Assembly: GCF_900215625.1 (NCBI RefSeq)
Contig: NZ_OBEK01000001.1
Span: 682,001 to 746,000, forward strand
Direction of reading: 5' to 3'
Origin: Terribacillus aidingensis
GTDB lineage: Bacteria > Bacillota > Bacilli > Bacillales > Amphibacillaceae
Length of the DNA: 64,000 bases
A program made the position numbers and the translations under genes. Below, piece after piece: positions 1 to 7,758 of the stretch. Under the pieces are notes generated by a model, which saw nothing but the letters and a program-made list of their open reading frames with translations, made no database searches and was not told the DNA's origin. Positions within the stretch are counted from its first letter, which is position 1; the number at the start of each line of letters is the position of its first letter.

Positions 1-527
1 AAGAAGCGAAAAAATTGCTTGCAGAAGGAATGGATGAAGAAGGCTGGGGTGAGCTGCCGGCCGTCACCTTAACGTACGGAACAAATACAGCCAATGAACG
101 CTTGGCGGAAGGAATCCAAAGTATGCTGTCAGACAACTTAGGTGTTGATGTGGAGCTGCAGACTGTCGAATCGAGTGTGTTCAGCGAAGAGCAGACCAAG
201 CTTGTGTACCAGCTTTTCCGCGGCTCTTTCTTGGCGGATTACGGGGATCCTGTCAACTTCCTGGAAAGCTTTACGACCGAATCTTCTTCGAACCGTACAG
301 GCTGGTCCAATGAACAGTATGATAAGTTAATTGCAGATTCCAAGACAGAGAGTGATGAAACGAAGCGCTTTGAGATGCTGATGGAAGCTGAAAAGATCTT
401 GTTGGATGAAATGCCGATTATGCCATTGCATTTTTACCAGCATGTGTACCTGCAAAAACCACATGTAAAAAATGTCGTGATGCACCCGGTCGGTTATTTA
501 GAGTTGAAGTGGGCTGATATCGAATAG
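1..527 (+). CDS. Peptide ABC transporter substrate-binding protein (3' end)
   Basis: Only the last ~175 codons are inside the window; the frame is open from base 3. The fragment matches the C-terminal lobe of family 5 solute-binding proteins (OppA/DppE type), lipoproteins that capture oligopeptides outside the membrane and deliver them to an ABC permease. Supporting motifs are LADYGDPVNFLESF and NRTGWSNEQYDKLI, followed by the usual EKILLDEMPIMPLHF segment near the end. A hairpin terminator follows directly. The genes downstream handle murein tripeptides, so a murein-peptide ligand is plausible (inferred from context). The signal peptide and lipobox lie outside the window. Confidence 0.9.
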   Translation, partial: EAKKLLAEGMDEEGWGELPAVTLTYGTNTANERLAEGIQSMLSDNLGVDVELQTVESSVFSEEQTKLVYQLFRGSFLADYGDPVNFLESFTTESSSNRTGWSNEQYDKLIADSKTESDETKRFEMLMEAEKILLDEMPIMPLHFYQHVYLQKPHVKNVVMHPVGYLELKWADIE

Positions 528-537
528 GGCAGACGCG

Positions 538-565
538 GAAGAAGTGGTGAAAACCACTTCTTTTC
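538..565 (+). terminator. Rho-independent terminator after peptide-binding gene
   Basis: A perfect hairpin AGAAGTGGT-GAAA-ACCACTTCT runs into TTTT just after the stop codon. Confidence 0.85.
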
Positions 566-608
566 CGTCTGTCACCCCATACATATAAATGGAGGAGGAG
601 ATGCGCGC

Positions 609-1529
609 ATGAAGCCGTCTGCATGGAAAAAAGGAAATACAATTGGAATCGTTGCCCCAGCAGGTCCTGTTAAACAAGAGGAACTGTTGCGAGGGCTTGA
701 GATAGTGGAATCACTTGGTGTTACTGTTAAGCTAGGAAAACATGTGTATGACAAATATGGTTATCTGGCCGGCAGTGATGCTGATCGTGCAGCTGACCTG
801 AATCGGATGTTCCAAGATGATGAGGTCAAAGGCATTATCTGTGCTCGGGGCGGATATGGGAGCGGAAGAATCGCCGACTTGGTAGACTATCAACTTATTA
901 AACAAAAGCCGAAAGTGCTGCTTGGATACAGCGATATTACGTATTTACATACGAGCATACGGCAGCGGACTGGTCTGGTTACTTTCCATGGACCAATGGT
1001 TGCTTCTGACATGGGCGAATCTGATTTCGCCAAACTAAGTTATGATTTGCTCCAGCAGTTTTTCACTCCAACAGATGTTGTTTATACGTCAGCAATCTCT
1101 CCGCTTGAAGCAATTGTCCATGGCAAAGCTGCCGGACCGCTGGTTGGCGGCAATTTGTCTTTGCTGATCAGTACACTCGGCACGCCGGATGAAATTGATA
1201 CCGCCGGAAAGCTGCTTCTGTTAGAGGATATTGAGGAGCCGCCTTATCGAGTTGACAGCATGCTGAATCAATTGAAGCAGGCAGGCAAGCTGGATAGTGC
1301 CAATGGTATTATCATCGGTGATTTTAGAACTAGCATCCCGGAAGACCCAGAGAACTTGCTCTCTTATGATCAAGTTTTTGTTGATTATTTGACCGAATTG
1401 CAAAAGCCAGTTATGAAAGGGTTCCGGATTGGCCATTGCAATCCGAATATTACAGTTCCGCTTGGAACAGAAGCAACAATGGATACAGAAGCAAAAGTAT
1501 TGCGTGTAAAGGCAGGGGTATCAGCGTGA
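609..1529 (+). CDS. ykfA: LD-carboxypeptidase (S66 family, LdcA/MccF-like)
   Basis: 306 aa; the ATG follows a strong GGAGGAGG site. Family S66 serine peptidases cleave the L,D bond before the terminal D-Ala of murein tetrapeptides, or related amide bonds in MccF relatives. The fold markers are present: N-terminal GIVAPAGPV, the CARGGYGSGR loop, the nucleophile-containing GYSDITYL (Ser of G-Y-S-D), the LLLLEDIEE region with the expected Glu, and RIGHCNPNITVPLG with the catalytic His. There is no signal peptide, so it is cytoplasmic. The stop overlaps the next start by 4 nt (GTGA), indicating translational coupling with the epimerase. This matches the ykfA-ykfB-ykfC order of B. subtilis, where the operon degrades recycled murein peptides. 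Confidence 0.92.
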   Translation: MKPSAWKKGNTIGIVAPAGPVKQEELLRGLEIVESLGVTVKLGKHVYDKYGYLAGSDADRAADLNRMFQDDEVKGIICARGGYGSGRIADLVDYQLIKQKPKVLLGYSDITYLHTSIRQRTGLVTFHGPMVASDMGESDFAKLSYDLLQQFFTPTDVVYTSAISPLEAIVHGKAAGPLVGGNLSLLISTLGTPDEIDTAGKLLLLEDIEEPPYRVDSMLNQLKQAGKLDSANGIIIGDFRTSIPEDPENLLSYDQVFVDYLTELQKPVMKGFRIGHCNPNITVPLGTEATMDTEAKVLRVKAGVSA

Positions 1530-2623
1530 AAGTCGAGCGAATCGATTTGTTTCAGACGCGCGTTCCGCTAAAGAAACTGTTTAAGACAGCACTCCGCACT
1601 GTGACGGAAGCAGAAGCAATTGTGGTAAAGGTGACGACAGATGATGGGATTGTCGGTTGGGGGGAGGCTCCGCCAACACATGTTATTACCGGTGACAGCT
1701 TGGCGAGTATCCGTTACAGCATTGAAGCGGTTATCAAGCCAAGCATAATTGGAATGTCGCTGTTGGAGCGTGACACATTGTTTGGAAAACTGCAGTCTTG
1801 CATCATCGGCAATACAAGTGCAAAAGCGGCAGTCGATATTGCACTGCATGATTGCATTGCCCAATATAGCGGGATGCCGCTTTTTCAGCTGCTTGGCGGG
1901 GCGCGTCAGACGCTGGAGACAGACTACACAGTGAGTGTAAACGAGCCGACAGAAATGGCTATAGACGCAGCGGCATATGTGAAAGAAGGATTTCATACTT
2001 TAAAGGTTAAGGTTGGCAAAGATGATATAGATTCGGATATCAAACGGCTCCAAGCCATACGGGAAACAGTAGGAAAAGACGTCGTACTTCGGCTAGATGC
2101 CAATCAAGGCTGGGACAGCAAAACAGCCGTCCGCGCAATCAGCCGAATGGAGGAGATTGGATTAGATATCGAGCTGGTAGAACAGCCCGTCCAAGCAGCA
2201 GACCTGCGAGGCTTACAATATGTGACCCAGCATGTGCAAACACCGATTATGGCAGATGAAAGTTTGTTTTCTCCCCAAGATGCATGCACATTACTGGAAA
2301 TGCGGGCAGTTGATTTGCTAAATATCAAGTTAATGAAAGCAGGCGGTCTGCAGCCGAGCTTAGACATCGCCCGCATCGCCCGGACATATGGCGTGGAATG
2401 CATGGTTGGCTGTATGATTGAATCTCGTATCGGGATCAGCGCGGCCGCTCACCTGGCTGCCAGTCAGCTGCATGTCACACGAGTCGATTTTGATGCGCCG
2501 CTCATGCTGCAGAAGGATATCGTAACAGGTGGTGTGCAGTATGAAGGAAGCAAGCTGATACTCAACGAAACGCCAGGACTTGGTATTATATCTGTAAATA
2601 CACTAGCGGAGATTGTGACATGA
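1526..2623 (+). CDS. ykfB: L-Ala-D/L-Glu dipeptide epimerase
   Basis: 365 aa from the GTG at 1526, which overlaps the upstream stop (GTGA); an in-frame start at 1436 would reach far into ykfA and is rejected. The protein is an enolase-superfamily (muconate-lactonizing subgroup) enzyme that epimerises L-Ala-D-Glu to L-Ala-L-Glu in murein-peptide recycling. The visible catalytic set is the KxK motif in TLKVKVGK, metal ligands in RLDANQGW (Asp), ELVEQPV (Glu) and MADESLF (Asp), and the second general base Lys in NIKLMKAGG. It overlaps ykfC by 4 nt (ATGA). All functional residues appear intact. Confidence 0.93.
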   Translation: MKVERIDLFQTRVPLKKLFKTALRTVTEAEAIVVKVTTDDGIVGWGEAPPTHVITGDSLASIRYSIEAVIKPSIIGMSLLERDTLFGKLQSCIIGNTSAKAAVDIALHDCIAQYSGMPLFQLLGGARQTLETDYTVSVNEPTEMAIDAAAYVKEGFHTLKVKVGKDDIDSDIKRLQAIRETVGKDVVLRLDANQGWDSKTAVRAISRMEEIGLDIELVEQPVQAADLRGLQYVTQHVQTPIMADESLFSPQDACTLLEMRAVDLLNIKLMKAGGLQPSLDIARIARTYGVECMVGCMIESRIGISAAAHLAASQLHVTRVDFDAPLMLQKDIVTGGVQYEGSKLILNETPGLGIISVNTLAEIVT

Positions 2624-3507
2624 AAGAATATACCGTGGCAGTAGCTGTCGCTAATCTGTGGACAAATCCGGCTGCTCCCCGACAAGGAGATGCCCCTATT
2701 ATTGCTAACCCCGCTGATCCATCAGCATGGGTGCATCAGCTCTCGCATACAGACCGTTTAGAGCTGCATGAGAATAATCTGGTTCAATCACAGCTTCTTT
2801 TCGGAACGTCAGTATGGCAAGTGGACCGAAGAGAAGATTGGGTGAAAGTGGTCGTTCCGTCTCAAGCAACACCAAAAGATGCAAACGGCTATCCTGGCTG
2901 GATACCAGCGCATCAGCTCGCATCACCGCTTCCGAAAACAGAACGGCAGATTGAGGTGCGGGCGAAGCAGACGAATCTCTTCCTGGAAAAAAAACGTGAA
3001 ATTGTCCCGCTCAGCTTTTTGACCAGATTGCCTTATATAGAAGATACGCCATTAGCTTATAAAGTTCTAACCTCATACGGTCCGGGAATCATCTCGAAAT
3101 CAGCGAGCAGCTTCTGGACACAACGAGCTGCCAGTGGAATGGAGTTGCTCAAGTACGGAGAGCAATTTTTAGGTTTGGATTATATATGGGGCGGCATGAG
3201 CAGCTGGGGCTACGATTGCTCAGGGTTCACCTACAATATGCATCTTGCTGGCGGCTACACCATTCCGCGTGATGCAAGTGCGCAATGTTTGCAAGGCAAT
3301 TCCATTCCTTTGAATCAGGCAGAGCCTGGCGACTTATTATTTTTTGCTTATGAGAAAGGGGAAGGTCGTGTACATCATGTTGGCTTTTATTATGGGGATG
3401 GGCAGATGCTGCATGCGCCGAAGACAGGCAGGCGAATTGAAGTTTTGAACTTGGCAGGTACGGTGTATGAAACCGAGCTTTGTGCGGTTAGAAGATATTG
3501 GAGCTGA
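2620..3507 (+). CDS. ykfC: Gamma-D-glutamyl-L-diamino acid endopeptidase (NlpC/P60)
   Basis: 295 aa, close to B. subtilis YkfC (about 296). N-terminal SH3b-like domains occupy roughly residues 1-165; the C-terminal NlpC/P60 domain has the catalytic Cys in YDCSGFTYN, the His in VHHVGFYYG and a third polar residue near HAPKTGRR. It hydrolyses the gamma-D-Glu-diaminopimelate bond of free murein peptides carrying N-terminal L-Ala. No signal peptide is seen, consistent with cytoplasmic recycling after peptide uptake. The start overlaps ykfB (ATGA), and a terminator overlaps the stop codon, closing the three-gene operon. Confidence 0.93.
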   Translation: MKEYTVAVAVANLWTNPAAPRQGDAPIIANPADPSAWVHQLSHTDRLELHENNLVQSQLLFGTSVWQVDRREDWVKVVVPSQATPKDANGYPGWIPAHQLASPLPKTERQIEVRAKQTNLFLEKKREIVPLSFLTRLPYIEDTPLAYKVLTSYGPGIISKSASSFWTQRAASGMELLKYGEQFLGLDYIWGGMSSWGYDCSGFTYNMHLAGGYTIPRDASAQCLQGNSIPLNQAEPGDLLFFAYEKGEGRVHHVGFYYGDGQMLHAPKTGRRIEVLNLAGTVYETELCAVRRYWS

Positions 3508-3535
3508 TAGAGTGCATGGAGCACTCTATTTTTTT
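3507..3535 (+). terminator. Terminator of the ykfABC-like operon
   Basis: The stem ATAGAGTGC / GCACTCTAT with a 5-nt loop is followed by seven T residues; its first base belongs to the ykfC stop codon. Confidence 0.85.
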
Positions 3536-3609
3536 AGGCGCAAATGTTCTAGCATTCCCTGTCAGTTACATAGAGTAAAGAGTAGACCAGTCAGATAAGG
3601 AGGTCCTCT

Positions 3610-4644
3610 ATGTCCAAAAAAAGCAGATCGAAACGCCGCCTGAAGTCACATATTCTCATCAGCATGCTCATTGCCTGTTTGTTTGCTGTCATTGTGGCAC
3701 TCCCTACGTTAATTGTAGTACCATTTATAGACCCTGGCGGCAGTGAGAGGACGGCGACAGCAATGGAACAAGAAAAGCAAGTGAAGGAAACAGCTAATGT
3801 GGCAGTCGAGGTGAGCCGGACAGCGAGCAATACGGTAGAAACCGTGCCTTTGGAAACCTATGTGATGCGCGTTGTGGCATCTGAAATGCCGGCTGATTTC
3901 GAACTGGAAGCACTCAAAGCACAAGCAGTTGCAGCGCGAACCTTTGTTGTACGTCATATGGAAGATCATCAGGCAGAAGAGCCAGAAGCAATTGAAGTAT
4001 CTGACACAGTCAGTCATCAAGTATATAAAAATGATGAAGAGCTCAGGCGGACATGGGGCAAAGAATACGATAAGAAAATGGAGAAGCTGACTAAAGCGGT
4101 GGAAGCAACCAGCGGAGAGATACTTACCTATCAAGGGGAACCAATCACCCCGTCTTTCTTCTCCACAAGTAATGGCTTTACCGAAAATGCAGAAGATTAT
4201 TGGGAAAATGCTCTGCCGTATTTAAAATCAGTCGCAAGTCCATGGGATAAGCAATCTCCTAAATTTGCTGACCAAAAGATATTTGAGATAACGGAAGTGG
4301 AGAAACTGCTAGGAGTGACAATCAATCCAAATGAGCCGCCAGGTAATTTGAAGCGTACGGACAGCCAGCGCGTTGCGGAAGTAGAAATTGGCGGCAAGCA
4401 GTTCACTGGCAGAGACGTCCGGCAAAAGCTGGAACTCAAATCGACAGATTTCACCATATCAATGAAAGATGGTCATCTTATTTTTGAGACGAAAGGATAC
4501 GGCCACGGTGTTGGGATGAGTCAATATGGTGCCAATGGTATGGCGGGTGAGGGCAAGTCTTATCAAGATATCCTGACACACTACTATACGGATACGGAGA
4601 TTAGTAAACTGCCGGCAAATGGAGCGAAATTAGTATCTAAATAA
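3610..4644 (+). CDS. spoIID: Stage II sporulation protein D (SpoIID)
   Basis: 344 aa, almost identical in length to B. subtilis SpoIID (343). The ATG follows AAGGAGGTCC. An N-terminal membrane anchor (about residues 15-38) precedes the SpoIID/LytB domain. SpoIID is a lytic transglycosylase of the DMP complex that remodels the septum and drives engulfment in the mother cell. The probable catalytic Glu is in VASEMPADFE, followed by LKAQAVAARTF; the C-terminal GYGHGVGMSQYGANGMA signature is typical. Sigma-E control is expected; CATAGAGT at 3569-3576 resembles a sigma-E -10, but I see no convincing -35. spoIIQ follows, as in Bacillus. Confidence 0.95.
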   Translation: MSKKSRSKRRLKSHILISMLIACLFAVIVALPTLIVVPFIDPGGSERTATAMEQEKQVKETANVAVEVSRTASNTVETVPLETYVMRVVASEMPADFELEALKAQAVAARTFVVRHMEDHQAEEPEAIEVSDTVSHQVYKNDEELRRTWGKEYDKKMEKLTKAVEATSGEILTYQGEPITPSFFSTSNGFTENAEDYWENALPYLKSVASPWDKQSPKFADQKIFEITEVEKLLGVTINPNEPPGNLKRTDSQRVAEVEIGGKQFTGRDVRQKLELKSTDFTISMKDGHLIFETKGYGHGVGMSQYGANGMAGEGKSYQDILTHYYTDTEISKLPANGAKLVSK

Positions 4645-4671
4645 GTATTGGAATTTTTTTCTGCATAGAAG

Positions 4672-4701
4672 GTATAGGAATCTAGCTTTGTGACCACAAT
4701 G
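4672..4701 (+). promoter_or_regulatory. Candidate sigma-F/G-type promoter for spoIIQ
   Basis: GTATA at 4672 is separated by 15 nt from GACCACAATG, which matches the forespore sigma-F/G -10 consensus (GGNNANNATT) at its key G, A, A and T positions. It lies 20 nt upstream of the spoIIQ start; spoIIQ is a classic sigma-F target in B. subtilis. The match is partial, so this is tentative. Confidence 0.35.
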
Positions 4702-4720
4702 GTTGCAGAGGTGATGATCT

Positions 4721-5671
4721 ATGAAGGAAAAAAATAACGTTTCAAAATCCAAATGGAAACGTCTTTTCCGTAAAAAATGGTTTTTCCCAGCATTGTATCT
4801 TGGTATTTCCGCTTTGCTTCTGACCGCGGTATTGTGGTATCAAAGCGGCACGAATGACGCTGATCAGGCAGAAGAAGACAAAGGTATCTTCGACTCTCTA
4901 TCTTTCGATGATAATGAGGAAGCAACTCCTGTAGCAGAACAGGATGAAGTTGTGAAGTCGCCTGTAGCAGAAGATGCAGAAGCAACAGTCGTAACGAAGT
5001 TCTATGACCACAACGCAGACAGCGAATCCCAAGAGAATGCACTCGTACTCTACGACAACAAATACTACCAAAGCACCGGAGTGGATTACGCTGCAGCCGA
5101 TGGCGGTTCGTTTGAAGTTCTCGCAGCATTAAGCGGGACTGTCACAGAAGTAAAAGAAGACGCTTTGCACGGCAATGTTGTGCAGCTAGAGCATAAGAAT
5201 GGTGTTACAACGTATTATGCCAGCTTGGAAGATGTAAAAGTTGAAGCAGGTCAAGAAGTGAAGCAAGGCGATGTATTAGCAGCAGCTGGACAAAGCTTGT
5301 TTGCTAAAGATAAAGCAACGCACGTACACTTTGAAGTTCGTAACGGTGATACAGCCGTGAATCCAGAAACATTCCTAAATCAGCCTGTAAGCAAGCTTCA
5401 AGAAGCAAAAGCTGAATCAGTACAAGAAGATGCAGCAGATACAGCTGGTCAGACGGAACAACAGCAAGCAGATACAGAAGCACCAGCTGATGAAAACACG
5501 GATGCAGAAGCAGAAGCGCCAGCAGATGAGAACGCAGATGCAGAGGCAGCACCTTCTGAAGATGAAGAAGAGCCAAAGCCTGACGCTGGTGAAGAAGAAG
5601 CACCTAAGCAAGATGACGAGAAGCAGCCAGAAGAAGATGCAACATCTTCTCGCTCTTCCGCACAAACTTGA
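4721..5671 (+). CDS. spoIIQ: SpoIIQ, forespore LytM-like engulfment protein
   Basis: 316 aa; one N-terminal TM segment (about residues 22-42), then an M23/LytM fold from about residue 100 to 225. SpoIIQ sits in the forespore membrane and binds SpoIIIAH across the intermembrane space, supporting engulfment and the feeding-tube channel. The first zinc ligand of active LytM enzymes is not seen (STGVDYA where HxGxD is expected), whereas HVHFEVR is kept, as in the degenerate SpoIIQ of B. subtilis. The C-terminal ~85 residues form an Asp/Glu/Ala-rich tail with a near-repeated APADEN-DAEA element, making it longer than B. subtilis SpoIIQ (283 aa). A two-part hairpin terminator follows. Confidence 0.93.
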   Translation: MKEKNNVSKSKWKRLFRKKWFFPALYLGISALLLTAVLWYQSGTNDADQAEEDKGIFDSLSFDDNEEATPVAEQDEVVKSPVAEDAEATVVTKFYDHNADSESQENALVLYDNKYYQSTGVDYAAADGGSFEVLAALSGTVTEVKEDALHGNVVQLEHKNGVTTYYASLEDVKVEAGQEVKQGDVLAAAGQSLFAKDKATHVHFEVRNGDTAVNPETFLNQPVSKLQEAKAESVQEDAADTAGQTEQQQADTEAPADENTDAEAEAPADENADAEAAPSEDEEEPKPDAGEEEAPKQDDEKQPEEDATSSRSSAQT

Positions 5672-6026
5672 TTTGAAGCAAGTAAAATGAACTAAAAAAA
5701 ACCGAACTGCTAGGTGAATCCGCAACAGGATTTACAGGAGTTCGGTTTTTTTCTGTCTCTTAATCAACGATACATTGCTTTTTAATTATCTGGGAGTTTT
5801 TGTGTATTTGCTATTTTATCTACACGTACTATTCGACGTTTTAGGCAAAAAGCCGCCCTGCAAAATGAATAGGAAAAGCAGTAATTTGTCGAACGAATCA
5901 AACTTGAAAGAGGTTGTAATTATCTGAAAAGATGGAATAATGTAAAGGTGTCATGCATAAATCAAAAGTCGAAGTCAAGTGACTTTGTGGGGGTAATATT
6001 GGGAAATGTGAGAGGAGAAAAGTAAG
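5672..6026. other. 355-bp intergenic region spoIIQ to AimR-like gene
   Basis: The first 80 bp hold the spoIIQ terminator. The remainder (about 5760-6005) is AT-rich and carries no ORF with a ribosome-binding site. I looked here for the helix-turn-helix domain missing from the following AimR-like protein and found none in any plus frame. The last 20 bp contain the AGAGGAG site used by the next gene. Confidence 0.6.
5694..5753 (+). terminator. Terminator of spoIIQ
   Basis: The outer stem ACCGAACT / AGTTCGGT encloses a second stem (GAATCC / GGATT), with flanking A and T runs. Confidence 0.8.
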
Positions 6027-7094
6027 TTGAATCAATCTAGTGCATGTAAAGAAGCGATTGACTTGGGCAAGTTATCTGCGGCATCTGGCCGGATGACAGA
6101 CCTATGGTCGTTTATCCAGCTGGCAGAGCCGAGCCATGAGGTGAAGCAGACTGCCGACTTAGCCGCCAGATTTTGTTTACAATCCGCTTCCGCTGACGTA
6201 CAGCTGGCGGGAATAGATTTCCTGGGGATGAATTTCTATGAAAAAGAACTGCAGCTGCTAATTGACAAAAATAAACAATCCTCACACGCGCGCAATAAAT
6301 CATATGCCCAATTATATGAGTTGATTATTCAGTACCAAATATACAAACTGCCAGGGGACGAATATGAACGACAAACGAGCCGAGTTTGTGCTGACTATCC
6401 AGAGGCAAAGGCACTTATACTAATCGGCAAGATTTATCAGCACTTCTATTGGTCTGATTACTATATTCTCGGTCATTATCTCGACGATCTTCAGGAGACA
6501 ATCCTGCATATTAAAGATTATATGCTGCAGCATATGATGAAGGTTCGATTAGAAAAACTGCTATTCCAATATCATTGGAAGCGAAACGAGTTAATCATTG
6601 CCCGAAAGCACAGCAGCAATGTTTTAGATCATACATATTTGCCAGGCCAGCGAGCGATGCAGCATTATAAGATGGGATTGACATTCCTCTTTGATGACAA
6701 GATTGCGAGCTTTTCACATCTAGCTGAAGGAAGTAAGTTAGCTAAACAATACGATATTACGTTTCTTGCCCCGCTTCTTGAGAGGCAAGTGCTGCCGATT
6801 GTAGCTGCTCACTTTGATCTGCCGCACAGGTTCGTGACAGATGATCCGTATGCACTCGCTTATATCGAGTTCCAGCTTGGACAGACAGGCAACGCTAGAA
6901 AACGCTACCCTGTGTGGAAGCCTGAAAAACAGACTGCATTTTATAAATACTTCTACGGCCTCATTTATCAAAAGAAAGATTTTCTTGTTGACTCCTATCA
7001 TCAATTCATCCGACAACATAAAGACTTCTATTTTTCCCGCTTGCCGATGTATGCTATTCAAGATATGGATAACCGCAGACCTTCTCCGCGCTGA
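6027..7094 (+). CDS. AimR-family-like tetratricopeptide protein lacking an HTH
   Basis: 355 aa from the TTG at 6027, preceded by AGAGGAG 10 nt upstream. The all-helical pattern and local motifs resemble the TPR-like part of AimR (arbitrium peptide receptor) proteins: an ARFCLQSASADVQLAGIDF segment near residue 45, a NKSYAQLYELIIQY-like helix, and a C-terminal ALAYIEFQLGQTGNA...FYFSRLPM pattern. AimR proteins normally start with a ~50-residue DNA-binding HTH; here the first helices already resemble the linker/TPR start, so the HTH is absent. I found no convincing aimP-like peptide gene downstream. Many chromosomal AimR-like proteins have unknown roles; the place between spoIIQ and spoIIID hints at a sporulation-time signal (inference). 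Family assignment rests on motif memory only. Confidence 0.6.
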   Translation: MNQSSACKEAIDLGKLSAASGRMTDLWSFIQLAEPSHEVKQTADLAARFCLQSASADVQLAGIDFLGMNFYEKELQLLIDKNKQSSHARNKSYAQLYELIIQYQIYKLPGDEYERQTSRVCADYPEAKALILIGKIYQHFYWSDYYILGHYLDDLQETILHIKDYMLQHMMKVRLEKLLFQYHWKRNELIIARKHSSNVLDHTYLPGQRAMQHYKMGLTFLFDDKIASFSHLAEGSKLAKQYDITFLAPLLERQVLPIVAAHFDLPHRFVTDDPYALAYIEFQLGQTGNARKRYPVWKPEKQTAFYKYFYGLIYQKKDFLVDSYHQFIRQHKDFYFSRLPMYAIQDMDNRRPSPR

Positions 7095-7107
7095 GAAGGT
7101 CTTTTTT
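7077..7107 (+). terminator. Terminator overlapping the end of the AimR-like gene
   Basis: The stem AGACCTTCTC / GAGAAGGTCT, with loop CGCGCT, is followed by TTTTT; its left arm is inside the coding sequence. Confidence 0.85.
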
Positions 7108-7306
7108 GTGGCATAAAAGATAGAAGCAGCTAATAAGATGTTACAAACCAATGCAAATGATTGAAGGGAACGAGTGTGAAGCGCTCAACGCCGCGGACAC
7201 GCCATCATCTTTAGACTCCTCATAAAATCGTACATATATGATTCACGTCTGCTTCTCATCTTGTCTCACGAACATCAAGAACCGTCAACTTAAGGAGGCA
7301 TGAGCT

Positions 7307-7576
7307 GTGCATGATTATATTAAAGAGCGCACGGTGCGCATAGGCAAGCACATTGTGGAGACGAAGAAAACAGTACGTGTAATTGCGAAAGAATTTGGTG
7401 TATCTAAAAGTACGGTGCATAAGGATTTGACAGAAAGGCTGCCTGAAATCAACCCAGATCTTGCTAATGAAGTAAAAGAAATCCTTGATTATCATAAAGC
7501 AATTCGCCATTTACGGGGCGGAGAAGCTACTAAATTGAAATATAGTGTCGAAACAAATACCGAATCGCCTGCCTGA
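7307..7576 (+). CDS. spoIIID: Sporulation transcriptional regulator SpoIIID
   Basis: 89 aa from a GTG start behind AAGGAGG. SpoIIID is a mother-cell DNA-binding protein acting between sigma-E and sigma-K. The HTH is in TVRVIAKEFGVSKSTVHKDL, followed by the conserved RLPEINPDLANEVKEIL helix and the basic C-terminal KAIRHLRGGEATK segment that contacts flanking DNA. CATAAAAT at 7221-7228 with CATCATCT about 11-17 nt upstream loosely resembles a sigma-E promoter, which would fit known regulation, but the match is weak. mbl follows 180 bp downstream, as in Bacillus. Confidence 0.96.
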   Translation: MHDYIKERTVRIGKHIVETKKTVRVIAKEFGVSKSTVHKDLTERLPEINPDLANEVKEILDYHKAIRHLRGGEATKLKYSVETNTESPA

Positions 7577-7677
7577 AACTTAATTTAAATCCTGTAAGTG
7601 AACATCCATTCTCTTCCTGACATTGCTACTTTTATCCTTATTTTCTTTCATAATTTGCTACTATTCTCCATGTTTTA

Positions 7678-7686
7678 TGCTAGAAT
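7678..7686 (+). promoter_or_regulatory. Extended -10 element upstream of mbl
   Basis: TGC-TAGAAT forms an extended -10 (TGnTAnAAT-like) about 70 bp upstream of the mbl start. No good -35 is seen, so confidence is limited. Confidence 0.4.
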
Positions 7687-7758
7687 ATATACTAAGTAGC
7701 ATTATGTTCTCGAACGGATGCGACAAAGTTTCTATCTTACAGGGAGGATCTGAGGATA

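Noticed and set aside
1436-1525. An N-terminally extended form of the dipeptide epimerase starting at 1436
   Set aside because: It would overlap the carboxypeptidase gene by ~90 nt and adds residues foreign to the family; the GTGA overlap start at 1526 fits better.
7170-7211. A short GTG ORF (VKRSTPRTRHHL) downstream of the AimR-like gene as a signalling peptide
   Set aside because: Only 12 codons, no secretion signal, unlike AimP precursors of about 40 residues.
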